Shown here: in pieces, positions 34,301 through 46,064 of the stretch
Layout of the letters: each line of letters starts with the position of its first letter
Position numbering within the stretch: the first letter of the stretch is position 1
From: Argopecten irradians
Taxonomy: Eukaryota; Mollusca; Bivalvia; Pectinida; Pectinidae
Length of the DNA: 64,000 bases
Assembly: GCF_041381155.1 (NCBI RefSeq)
Contig: NC_091134.1
Coordinates: 41,685,338-41,749,337, forward strand
Direction: 5' to 3'
The notes under the pieces: model-generated
Told to the model about the DNA's origin: nothing
The model's database searches: none
The model's input: the letters and a program-made list of their open reading frames with translations, nothing else
Translations under genes and position numbers: made by a program

Positions 34301-37300
34301 TTCGTATTCTTTCAGAATTTTTAATATACTAGTTTCGTCCCTATACAAAAATGTATTTTTGCATATTTAATAACTTCTATCAAACAAAATTGAACATATA
34401 ATCTATTATTTTTGTTTAAAAAACAACAAAAGCGGCATTTTTTTATCGTGTGGTCAATAATTGCGTGTATTAGGAAAAAGTGAATTTTTAAATACAAACG
34501 CCGATCGACCAATGATTTCAAGTAGTGAGCAAAAATCCACTGGGCACGCAAAAAATAGAAGAATTGGAGGTAGACGGCTTGTCGGATAATATTACTCTTC
34601 CTTTCATATTTTTTTGATGTTCAGGCATAATTTGATTGTAAAAAATGCTACATGACTGAAATACCAAATGGGATGACGATACTATCAACAGAGGAGAATA
34701 ATGAACGCATACCTATATAAAGTCTCAATTTAACTGTATAAAAATAAAACTATTAAGTACTAATTTCCTGCTTTTCACAGTGAAGCGCTAATTCATGTAT
34801 AGCACCCAATTTTATAAAGGGAAATTTCCTGTATTGAAAAAGCGAGTTGCGCTAATCTATATCTGTGCTTATAAATCATAATTTGCTGTCTTTCGCATTT
34901 ACGCCAAAATAAGTACGTTAACAATTTAATGCATGATTATGGTAAATTCCGTTAAAAGAAAAAGGAAGCCTAACGAACAAATATGATGGCTTTCCTTTAT
35001 TTGAAAAATACAAAGGATATTTACGATAATTAACCACCGAAATAAATCATATTTTCCAGTTTTGACTTTGACTTTCCACTCAAGATTTGACTGTGCAAAA
35101 ATACTACATTTTCGATAACGAAAAAAATTCATTCAAACTATTTGTAGAGAACAACATTTTTTTCCAATTGTTTTAGCAATGTTTTACTGTTGAGACTATT
35201 TCCGCCACGCTTGAAAGAGGATTCAGGATGGGATGTTTAAACGAAAAGGTAACAATGAATTCAAAATTAAATAAAGATAAACAGTATTGTCTTTTGCTAT
35301 TCCGTCTTTGCACATTACAGATTTACCTTCCTTTCGGTAAGGTTTCGATTGTGACGTCATTATTTTGTGAGCAAACTTTATGTCGTTTTCTCAACAACGT
35401 ATGACGTTACACTAACAAACACAATGGGTCTTACTTAATACAGTACCTACACGCAAGGGCAGATAACTCTGAAATATGCAAATACAGAATTACATCTGTC
35501 GTATAGAATATTGATGTAAAGCTTTGGCAAACAAATCATTTAAGTACGGAGAGATGTTATTATTATGAGTTTTGTTTCATATTGAGTTAATCTGTTAATT
35601 CCCAAATTCAGTTAACATGGGTATAACGAACCTTTGGGGAAACAACGAAATTACTTCGATATAAGCATAGTTCGTTATACACATTTCACAGACATATAGA
35701 AACCTCGACGTGGAATGATGAGTACTACATTATAAGCATGTGTTCGTTGTAAGCGTCTTCGTTATAAACGTGTTCAATGTAAGCGTTATGAACGTGTTCA
35801 CTGTAAAGCGTTATAAACGTGTTCACTGTATAGCGTTATAAACGTGTTCACTGTATAGCGTTATAAACGTGTTCACTGTATAGCGTTATAAACGTGTTCA
35901 CTGTAAAGCGTTATAAATGTGTTCACTGTATAGCGTTATAAACGTGTTCACTGTATAGCGTTATAAACGTGTTCACTGTAAAGCGTTATAAACGTGTTCA
36001 CTGTAAAGCGTTATAAATGTGTTCACTGTATAGCGTTATAAACATGTTCACTGTATACCGTTATAAACGTGTTCACTGTAAAGCGTTATAAACGTTTCCA
36101 CTGTAAAGCGTTATAAACGTGTTCACTGTATAGCGTTATAAACGTGTTCACTGTATAGCGTTATAAACGTGTTCACTGTAAAGCGTTATAAATGTGTTCA
36201 CTGTATAGTGTTATAAACGTGTTCACTGTAAAGCGTTATAAACGTGTTCACTGTAAAGCGTTATAAATGTGTTCACTGTATAGCGTTATAAACGTGTTCA
36301 CTATATAGCGTTATAAACGTGTTCACTTTATAGCGTTATAAACGTGTTCACTGTATAGCGTTATAAACGTATTCACTGTATAGCGTTATAAACGTGTTCA
36401 CTGTATATCGTTATAAACGTGTTCACTGTAAAGCGTTATAAACGTGTTCACTGTATAGCGTTATAAACATGTTCACTGTAAAGCGTTATCAATGTGTTCA
36501 CTGTATAGCGTTATAAACGTGTTCACTATATAGCGTTATAAACGTGATCACTTTATAGCGTTATAAACGTATTCACTGTATAGCGTTATAAACGTATTCA
36601 CTGTATAGCGTTATAAACGTGTTCACTGTATATCGTTATAAACGTGTTCAATATATAGCGTTATAAACGTGTTCACTTTATAGCGTTATAAACGTGTTCA
36701 CTGTATAGCGTTATAAACGTGTTCACTATATAGCGTTATAAACGTGTTCACTTTAAAGCGTTCTAAACGTGTTCACTGTATAGCGTTATAAACGTGTTCA
36801 CTGTATATCGTTATAAACGTGTTCACTGTAAAGCGTTATAAACGTGTTCACTGTATAGCGTTATAAACATGTTCACTGTAAAGCGTTATAAATGTGTTCA
36901 CTGTATAGCGTTATAAACGTGTTCACTATATAGCGTTATAAATGTGTTCACTGTATAGCGTTATAAACGTGTTCACTGTATAGCGTTATAAACGTATTCA
37001 CTGTATAGCGTTATAAACGTGTTCACTGTATATCGTTATAAACGTGTTCACTGTATAGCGTTATAAACGTGTTCACTGTAAAGCGTTATAAACGTATTCA
37101 CTGTATAGCGTTATAAACGTGTTCACTGTAAAGCGTTATAAACGTGTTCACTGTAAAGCGTTATAAGCGTGTTCCATGTATAGCGTTATAAACGTGTTCA
37201 CTGTATAGCGTTATAAACGTGTTCACTATATAGCGTTATGAACGTGTTCACTGTAAAGCGTTATAAATGTGTTCACTATATAGCGTTATAAACATGTTCA

Positions 37301-40300
37301 CTTTATAGCGTTATAAACGTGTTCACTGTATAGCGTAATAAACGTATTCACTGTATAGCGTTATAAACGTGTTCACTGTATATCGTTATAAACGTATTCA
37401 CTGTAAAGCGTTATAAACGTGTTCACTGTATAGCGTTATAAACGTGTTCACTGTATAGCGTTATAAACGTGTTCACTGTAAAGCGTTATAAATGTGTTCA
37501 CTGTATAGTGTTATAAACGTGATCACTGTAAAGCGTTATAAACGTGTTCACTGTAAAGCGTTATAAATGTGTTCACTGTATAGCGTTATAAACGTGTTCA
37601 CTATATAGCGTTATAAACGTGTTCACTTTATAGCGTTATAAACGTGTTCACTGTATAGCGTTATAAACGTATTCACTGTATAGCGTTATAAACGTGTTCA
37701 CTTTATATCGTTATAAACGTGTTCACTGTAAAGCGTTATAAACGTGTTCACTGTATAGCGTTATAAACATGTTCACTGTAAAGCTTTATAAATGTGTTCA
37801 CTGTATAGCGTTATAAACGTGTTCACTATATAGCGTTATAAACGTGTTCACTTTATAGCGTTATAAACGTGTTCACTGTATAGGGTTATAAACGTATTCA
37901 CTGTATAGCGTTATAAACGTGTTCACTGTATAGCGTTATAAACGTGTTCACTGTAAAGCGTTATAAACGTGTTCACTGTATAGCGTTATAAACATGTTCA
38001 CTGTAAAGCGTTATAAACGTGTTCACTGTATAGCGTTATAAACATGTTTACTGTAAAGCGTTATAAACGTGTTCACTGTAAAGCGTTATAAACGTATTCA
38101 CTGTATAGCGTTATAAACGTGTTCACTGTAAAGCGTTATAAACGTGTTCACTGTAAAGCGTTATAAACGTGTTCCATGTATAGCGTTATAAACGTGTTCA
38201 CTGTATAGCGTTATAAACGTGTTCACTGTATAGCGTTATAAACGTGTTCACTGTAAAGCGTTATAAACGTTTTCACTGTAAAGCGTTATAAATGTGTTCA
38301 CTGTATAGCGTTATAAACGTGTTCACTGTATAGCGTTGTCTTGCCCTCATATGAGCTAACCTTTACTACATTTTCTCTTCTATGTGTAATGTAAGAATAT
38401 ATTTATTACATACCTTCTTCTTGGATGGTGATTTTCATTACGATATAGATAATATTGATTTATTTTAGTTGTGTTCATCCTTCGGTGAAGCAGCCCCAAA
38501 CATCTTCGGAAAGCGTCAAGCATTCGAACTTTCACTTCGTGGTGGTTGTTGTAAAGGTGATTACTGTAATCACCACGCTCTACTCCCGACAACCACTATG
38601 GCACCAACGACTACCACAACCCAAACAACAACAACAACAACTCTACCACCGACAACACAGAAACGTAAGTAGATCACTCTCCCAAAACACTCAGCGCACA
38701 CTACATACACGCTACATACAGCATACATGGCTGTCCTTACATGACCCTAAGCTGTTAATAAGAGGGCGTAAATATAATAAACTAAACCAAACCAAAGAAA
38801 ATGGACTAATTCGATTGGTCAATCATAATTTACGTGGTTTACTATTAAACATAATGACGATTGAATAAACAGCTGATAATACTTTTACCAAAAATGACCC
38901 TCTTCGTCCATTTTGAAAAGTAAAGGTACGTTTCTTAAATGGGTATTCCTTATAACTGTAGTCAAAACTTTTGTTAAATAAAGAATCTCGGCCTTTTGAA
39001 ATTTAAACGTGCCTTGAAATGCATGGCCCTTACGTGAATAACAAAATTTAAAAGTTAGGAGAAGTAAATTATTCGTTTAATTGAATTATTTTGTGGCTGT
39101 CCGCCACTATGTGGTTAGCCCTGCCCACATTTTGATGGGAAATGTATAGATTGCGCATGCGTGACCGTTTGAAAAACAAATTGACGGTTTAATGCATTAG
39201 ACCTATACCATAGTAAATAATTTTGAATATGCCGAGACCAATGTTCCACATATGAACGAATACACCTTTAAGTCTATATGATATCCGTTTCATTCTAAAT
39301 CTCGACGTTTTATTTGATTACCCTCAATAGGCCCCGCTTTTTGTATGCTGCTTTGATACAGATCTTACAGCCAATACAGAACACGTGCATCGTCAACAAA
39401 TAACACAAAGTTTTATTCTGTTAAAAAATACTGGTCAGTTTTTTATGTTATAATATGAAATATCAAATCTGTTACAGTAGATATACAACACACATGCTCA
39501 TCTCGCTTTCCAACACTTCTGAGTCCGACATTTTGTTTGTTTTGATCCGCTCTGTCAACGTACCATGTAACTCTCTCTGCGCATGCGTTTGTTATGAAAC
39601 ACCACCGCCAAGGTGGCGGCTCAACGAAGAATGACAGCTCGAAAGCATATTTTCGGGCGTCGCTAAGAAAGTGTTCTGATGCTTAATATTGTTTCTAATA
39701 AGTATACATCATATAAAACTGACTTCGTCAGTAAGAAAAAAAAATGAACGATCCGTAATCTTTTAATTTTAAGGAATACCCCTTTAACATCCCCCGGAAT
39801 GACAAATTATCCTTGTTCAGTTAAATAACCTGAATGATGAGGATGCTCACAGAAGCCACATGACATGACGAAACGGACATTGGTGAAGATAGTTAACGGA
39901 TTCGGTATTCGTTAATGGAATCCTCAATACGTACATGTATGTACCCAATAACGGATCGTTAGGTGACTTGATTCACCTCATGGGTGACACTATGACATTG
40001 TGTCCAACGGTTTCCTATAAACTACTCAGCTTTCACGTTATTTCCAACATTCGCTAATAAATAAAGGAGTAGATATGATAGGACCAGTGTTTGGCCTTAA
40101 TTTTTCAGGCCGAAAAATATTAACTCTGATCCACATCAATTTCACATCAATAGATACTCTCATACTTGCCATTCATCAAAACATAACTTTTTATAACCAT
40201 GTACACGATGTGCTCCACCTATGACGTCATCAAATTGATAATTTTCCTCTTCTCGCCAAATTTTGCTAGAAATTCCTCATCTTTAGGTTAGAAAAGGTTT

Positions 40301-42825
40301 GAAATGGATTTGGCCGCCACCTTGGAGCAAATGTATATTTTGCATGGATTTGCGTAAATACACGATACACAACGTGTGAAAATCTCTTTCTGCTCCACGA
40401 AGGTGGCCACATTCATTTTTAAAGAAAACCACTCAAAAAGTATGATTTTTCAAGGATTGTTGTGAAAAATGGCGGGAAACTGCATGTTGATTACGTCATA
40501 GTGAACATAATTGGCACATGCGGGATATTTTCGGGATGTTATGTGTAAACAAATGTATTCAACTGTTATATGGCAAAATATGTTGTTCTTTACTGGATAA
40601 TTAATTTTGCGGCCATATTCGAGTCTTAACGTACCTTCTCCTTTGTGATCGATAAACGAAACTATAATATAATGAATTTCTTATCAAAGTGACGACAAAA
40701 GGAATCAACGATTGCCGAGATTTAACATTAAAATATTGACAAGACATGATCATGACTGAATTTCGTCTTATTACGTTAACAACATATAAGAGGAAAGTAA
40801 ATGATGCAATCACAATTTATCTGTTTATACATTGTATATGAACGTTATTTCAGATTTACTTTCCTGTTTTGTTCTTGGTTTTGTACGTGTAAGCATGAAT
40901 AAATTTATCCATATATTTGGGAATACTGTTTGTCTCTAAAAGGTCTTGACATATTTAGTATTGCTGTATATTTCATTATATCCATAGACTGTCCTAGCCG
41001 ATACGCCAGCTGTCCTGCAGGCTGGATCCATTATCAAACATCATGCTATGCGTTATCCTTGACACCTCTGAGCTGGACGGACGCAAAGGTAACATAATAT
41101 AATACTATGGTTTCCCATCGTTTTACAATGTACGAAATATCATCTTCCCATGACATCATGCAAATTGAACATTTTCAATAAAACATCCTTAGAATGATTC
41201 GCTATTACAACTATACAGTGTTTATTATCAACAAGGACTCAAAGTATTCTGCTTTAAGTACATGCTTAATCTACTTCTCAATGTTAAAATGTAATATACA
41301 ACTCTTACAGGTAGTAACATGCGTAATTCATTAGGGAAATCAAAAACTTGACGGGTAAATATAAAACTACCAACCTTTCCCCCCCAATTAAATATGCTCA
41401 ACTTGTTTTCATTAATGTAACATTAAGGCCTTCCATCTCAAGCCATATCAAACAATAAAAATACAAAACATGACGGTGTGACCACCGGACACAAGAAAAG
41501 AAATATATTGTTTTATATGTTTAATATCTAACAATCTTATATTACGCATTATGTTTGATATCCAAAAAAGGAAATAAAGATAAAAAAACTATAAACAAAG
41601 CGATTTTTGTAAGTCCGTGTATAATTAAACTCCCTGCAGGCTAAATGTGAGGACATGTGTGCTACTCTGGCAGATTTTCAAGACGATAACGACTTAGTTA
41701 GAGTACTCCAGGACGTCGCATTGCATGCCTATAGCCAGGCAGGTAGACTAAGTACGTACTTTCTTTTCAACAATCAATTAAAAAACATTTATGTAATACA
41801 TTGTGCATTGCTGTTCATGATATTTTGCTGACAACAATACCATACGCACATATCACATATGCCTTGATGTGGTACGTTAAAGCTGGCAGTGCAAGTTAAA
41901 GATATACATTTGAGATTTTCTTTGCTCTGCTTAGTGTTATCTTCAACTGACAAACCCTTTTTATAAAGCACTGGATTTGACACACATGCGTCAATCGAAA
42001 AAAAACTGCACTGCACACACAAAGTTTCATGGAAGTAATAATATCAGCTAGATCACTCTTTCGGTGCACGTGGTCAGTCGAATGCATCAGGTACGATGCA
42101 TGTATGTGGACGGACTATGATTTGGATTTGTAATCATTACTGTGGAAATTTTAATTTGAGAAACATCTAAATGACAGCTCAGAGGAGTTGACATGTTTTC
42201 TTGCTAAAACAAGCCCCTTACAGCTTTACAGGTCAGTGTTTTGTTTGTACTAATAATCAGTAGGTAATATAATAAAAAATATGTGCATGTATTGACTAAG
42301 TTCACGTGTGCCGCATCACGCGCTTTATATGAGGGTCGGTGAGCGCGTCAGAATACAGGTAGAGAGAAAAACAAAAAGGGCTTTCCTCAACCGGGGAATG
42401 TCTCATAAACGACTCTTGAAATACAAGTGTATTTTTCTTTAATTTGAGTTCATTTTTTTAACATTGTCAGTATTAAATTGAAACAGTAGCCCATGTCCAG
42501 TTCGTACCGTATCAAAAATACTCGAATGAGACTTAAACTTGTCTACATGTATATGTTTAATAATAAATGTTGTTTGTTGTTTACAGCAAGTACGATTGCG
42601 TGGGTGGATGGTCACGTGTCACACCAGAGATGGATAATGAGCAATGGACAAGTAGCAGACCATGACCTTTCCCATAACCTTCACATCATAGACACCGGCA
42701 AATGTGCGTCGGTTCACTTGGGGTTAAGGGTACTGGGTCACCATACAACGACAAGTCATTACCTGGAACCATCAGATTGCCATACCCAGCACATGCCCTT
42801 ATGTGAAATAGAACATGTACATTAG
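31357..42825 (+). CDS. Gene D: secreted ShK-LU-ShK-LU-CTLD protein, 494 aa
   Basis: Eleven exons: 31357-31372, 31556-31714, 32007-32086, 33169-33240, 33422-33785, 34204-34277, 35177-35248, 38469-38664, 40988-41088, 41640-41751, 42587-42825. The sum is 1485 nt, all phases agree, and the stop is at 42823-42825. Approximate residues: signal peptide 1-16 (ends GSA-QT), ShK-like 1 at 21-58, LU 1 at 58-143, short Thr/Pro linker 144-193, ShK-like 2 at 194-230 (ending CPRICGKC), LU 2 at 231-313, Thr-rich tail 314-344, CTLD 345-494 ending in LCEIEHVH. Exons 6 and 8 are very close to those of C, while exon 10 differs much more. The CTLD lacks EPN/QPD and WND motifs. Intron 7 is 3.2 kb, mostly minisatellite. 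The product should be secreted; its function is unknown. Confidence 0.85.
32505..32592. repeat. Near-perfect 40-bp-stem hairpin in gene D intron 3
   Basis: Arms 32505-32544 and 32553-32592 are inverted copies with one mismatch, around an 8-base loop. The left arm starts ctttttgtaggttaatacga and the right arm ends taacctacaaaaag. It could be a compact MITE, or a source of small RNA if transcribed with the gene D pre-mRNA. Confidence 0.85.
32629..32713 (+). mobile_element. SINE head fragment
   Basis: cggcggtggtccaggggtta followed by agatatcctgacatatttcc matches the tRNA-like head of the SINE family with several changes. The rest of the element is missing. Confidence 0.5.
34780..34925. mobile_element. 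MITE-like repeat in gene D intron 6
   Basis: Inverted relative of the repeat at 26845-26975, sharing gtgaagcgctaattcatgta, ataaatcataattt and tttcgcattta. No coding capacity. Confidence 0.45.
35306..35484. mobile_element. MITE of the GAGTTATCTG family, copy 3, in gene D intron 7
   Basis: The left end is worn (tttgcacattacagatttac); the right end is clear (gcaagggcagataactctga then aatatgcaaatac). It shares a tgtgacgtcattattt segment with the fragment at about 11785-11880 in gene B intron 5. Confidence 0.6.
35760..38338 (+). repeat. 25-bp minisatellite, about 100 copies, in gene D intron 7
   Basis: Unit gttcactgtatagcgttata-aacgt with common variants (aagcg, tatcg, aatgt, attca, ctata, cttta). 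The variant pattern around 36190-36470 recurs around 37490-37770 at an exact distance of 1,300 bases (52 units), which shows a higher-order repeat. The flank at 35600-35760 contains related single copies (gttcgttata, cgttataaacg) that could be the seed. The array fills most of the intron between the two LU-2 exons 7 and 8. Confidence 0.95.
38935..39787. mobile_element. TTAA-flanked TIR element in gene D intron 8
   Basis: Ends TTAAATGGGTATTCCTTA and TAAGGAATACCCCTTTAA, both with TTAA. The 0.85-kb interior has no transposase frame. A second, unnamed repeat-like stretch follows at 40050-40560, with short inverted words gccaccttggagca and tgctccacgaaggtggc. Confidence 0.75.
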
Positions 42826-42837
42826 TGGGCAATGTTG

Positions 42838-42843
42838 AATAAA
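42838..42843 (+). promoter_or_regulatory. Poly(A) signal of gene D
   Basis: AATAAA 12 bases after the stop codon of gene D, with a second overlapping AATAAA just after it. Confidence 0.6.
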
Positions 42844-45256
42844 TAAAAACGTTCAGTGACTCAATTTTTTCAATTAATGCATAATTAAATATAATGTGTT
42901 GTCAATTTATTGGACTATTTCGTACACAAACGTCTCCAAGTGCGGTCAGTTAAAAACGATAGGAAATAGTCTTTTGCATTTAGATGTGAAGACAACAAAA
43001 TATATAGTTTTTACCCTCTTGAATATTATTCTACTAACATTTGAAGTCTAATCTGATGATACAGTTTCCCTTTTGCAGCTTGATGCAAATGATAGCTGTT
43101 TTTATTTTTCGAAATAACAGATCTTTTATATTTGTCAATAATCTTAAACGAAACTAACATTGGAAGAGCATATCTGAGATTTTCTATTTACTGGAAATCA
43201 AGGATGATCGTTTATATTTTGAAATTTGGCAGTCGTTATATAAAGTAAAATCAATGTCCGTTGGTTTAGCTAAATCATAAACTTGATACATTGATCATGG
43301 AGCTTGTTACTGATAGAAATACCTTGTAATCATAGTAAAAGTAAATTCTAATACTATCGAGACCAGACAAAAGATAATTCATACAGAGAGCAACCAACTA
43401 ATTGCTTTTCCATAGACCACAGTGTTAACGTTATGGCATCTACTTCTAATACTATTGAATTCTGATGAGCCACCATGTTCTATACTTAAAGTATACGCTC
43501 TCATATAACAATAGATAGAAAAAAAAGAGGGGGTCCTTCTGCTCAAACTCTCACCAGGGTAGCCATTTTGAAATAGGGTGCATTTGACACTGAACAATCA
43601 TGAAATTCTAATGTTTTTACCTATTAATTATCAATATTGATATTTTTAACTTAAATTTCAATCTGAATTTCCAAATTCATATCATGGTTATCTAGGAATA
43701 ATTACCTGTCAGAAAACAGTTTTACTTTGGAAATTCATAATTAACCAGCTAATCAGCGGCCGGGTCAGAATTCTATCCTGGGCTCAATCTTGAATACACA
43801 GGGGCCATTTCGAAGGTCTTTTTTTCATTTAATTGGTTGTTCCCTACAAGTGGACACCAATGTATAACGCAATGCGAAAAAAAAATTATACAAAAATACC
43901 AGTAAGCAATTCTCATATGTCTGCAATGTTGGTGACACATACCGTAATTCCTCCATATATCGTATTGTTTCTCCTTGTTATACTGGCTATCTTGCTAATT
44001 TTGTAGTGCTACACTACATCGCACGAGACATATAACACTAATAAATGGCGCCACATGACCCTTGTCCTTAATGCTGAACATAAAGACATAAACCGTAATC
44101 GGAACGGTTTTTGATTTTTACAGCTTCCCCAGTTTGATATTTTGTAAAGTCATAAAGTTAGTAGTACTATTATTAGCAATAAATGGACAAGTTAAAACAG
44201 TTGAATTACTGTAAACAAACTTTCTCTTGTGGATCATACACTTTACAATTTCTATTTTTTTAAACAAGTTCGCGAAGAAAAACTTTTTTTAATGCAAATA
44301 TATATTTCAATAAAAGCGAGATTCGTATGCATTCGCAAAGATAAACGTTCGCGAATTTACTGTGATTGCAAAATTTGCGGAAGTAAAAATCACTATATCA
44401 ATATTCTACATGGCTAACGGCGATGTGTTGTTTTACACATTTACGTCCAATTAACAGCTAGGGCAATTTATAAACGATAAATGCGAATAAAAAACAACAA
44501 TAGGTAGGCTTACTAAAGAATATTAATTTGCATATACAAAGCAAAAGACAATAGAATCAAAAATACAATGTATAAACTTTCAAAGAATAATCATCGAAAA
44601 AGGGGGCTATTGTGGGACTAACAAAAAGCGAACGCCCACTTTATGGAAGGAAGATGGTGACTAATTTGTTTTGTAAAAACAAGTCCTAATAAAAAGTTCA
44701 AAATCAAATTTGGCTGACTGATGAGCGGGGGTTTCACATCCCACAAAATAATAGACAAATCATCAGGCGATTAGTCCGGAAAGGGACAAAGATAAATAAC
44801 TCTAACAAATCCATACTTGGGAACCAAGGGTCATCACTCTTAAAACCACACGTACCACAATACGAAAATCTAGTAATTTTTCTATATGATTAAGATACAT
44901 CAATTCAGCTAAATACTTAGCTGCCTTTTTGAATATACACTCTGGCGCAAGAATAACACAATGATAAATGTGGATGCAAAAGGTTAGCCCTAATTAGACT
45001 GACTAAGATTGTTTTTATTTACATATTCGAAACAAAAACAAAAGACAATAGAATCAAAACTACACTGTACAAGCTATATAAAGGTGTTAATTTTGTTTAC
45101 AAAAAGCTCCACAAAGACGTGTCTTCTCCACACACGACTACGGACGGCCCCCTATATAAAATGTGTGATTGTCGGTGTATTTTGGGAGGATGCAGTATGT
45201 TTGTGTTGTTTCTCTTTAACCCATAAATACCTTATTCTGATGTTATAATAATAATT
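42844..45256. other. Spacer downstream of gene D
   Basis: No gene recognised. A direct repeat with the core aaaagacaatagaatcaaaa occurs at about 44510-44590 and 44995-45085. The region 44260-44400 has gcgaa-rich AT-type repeat words (gttcgcgaag, cgttcgcgaa) that look like another MITE. Confidence 0.35.
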
Positions 45257-45545
45257 GTAAAAGATGCTCCTCCGCTGACAAATGGTATTTTTTCACTATC
45301 AAAAACAGGAGAAGACGATTTAGTACTTTTCTTCAGTTACAAAAGTTACTTACTTTACACCATTACCAACATTGAAAAGTATGAGCTTCTAATTTTACTT
45401 CAAGTTAAAAATATGAAAAATAATTAATTGCATTCCGAAAAAATTCCGTGGCACTATATCCTATATGGAATGAAGTTCTGATTGCGCATGCACCAAAGGC
45501 AAACTAAATTATTTCATATTACTTTTGGTGTTAATTAGACATATA
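45257..45545 (+). mobile_element. AGATGCTCC-family MITE, copy 3, right end lost
   Basis: Starts aaaagatgctcctccgctga and follows the copy at 19200 closely as far as ggtgttaattagacat, then passes into a short (at) run. The right inverted end is missing. Confidence 0.7.
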
Positions 45546-45609
45546 TATATATACGACAATAAACTTTTCTATGTCCTTATTCAAACGAGGTGCATTAACA
45601 AATTACGAA

Positions 45610-45665
45610 CCAATTGATACCACGCCCCTATCAGTATTTACTGAGACCAAGCGGTATAAAATACA
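45610..45665. repeat. Border repeat near the ectodomain pseudogene
   Basis: ccaattgataccacgcccct then atcag...accaagcggtataaaat. It occurs again at 45797-46080, split by a SINE, and at 50100-50162, where it joins directly to the 5' part of the duplicated pseudogene. Confidence 0.65.
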
Positions 45666-45815
45666 TATTAATCACAAACTTCTTGTAACTATCGGATTAT
45701 CTTGTCACGATCATGTTAATATATCAAAGGATGATTCTGGGGAAAATTGGATATACGTCGCAATTCAAAGGCGATATATTCATACAAAACTATTCCATTG
45801 ATACCACGCCCCTAA

Positions 45816-46037
45816 GGGGCCGCGGTGGCCGATTGGTTAAGATTTACCTATATATTACCACATGCCCTCCACCTCTGTGTCGCGAGTTCCAATCCCATGC
45901 GGGGCAGTTGCCAGGTACTGACCGCTGGTCGGTGGTTTTTCTCCGGGTACTCCGGCTTTCCTCCACCAGCGAACCTGGCACGTCCTTAAATGACCCTGGC
46001 TGTTAATAGGACGTTAAACTAATCAAACCAAAACAAA
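45816..46037 (+). mobile_element. tRNA-derived SINE, full length
   Basis: Starts ggggccgcggtggccgattg and ends aatcaaaccaaaacaaa. It lies inside the border repeat, with a short likely target-site duplication (ccacgcccct before, ccacgtccct after). A box and B box positions match the copy at 4496. Confidence 0.8.
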
Positions 46038-46064
46038 CCACGTCCCTATTATCATCTAATAAGA

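Noticed and set aside
35760-38338. CRISPR-like regular array
   Set aside because: The 25-base units follow each other directly with no unique spacers, and the setting is a eukaryotic intron.
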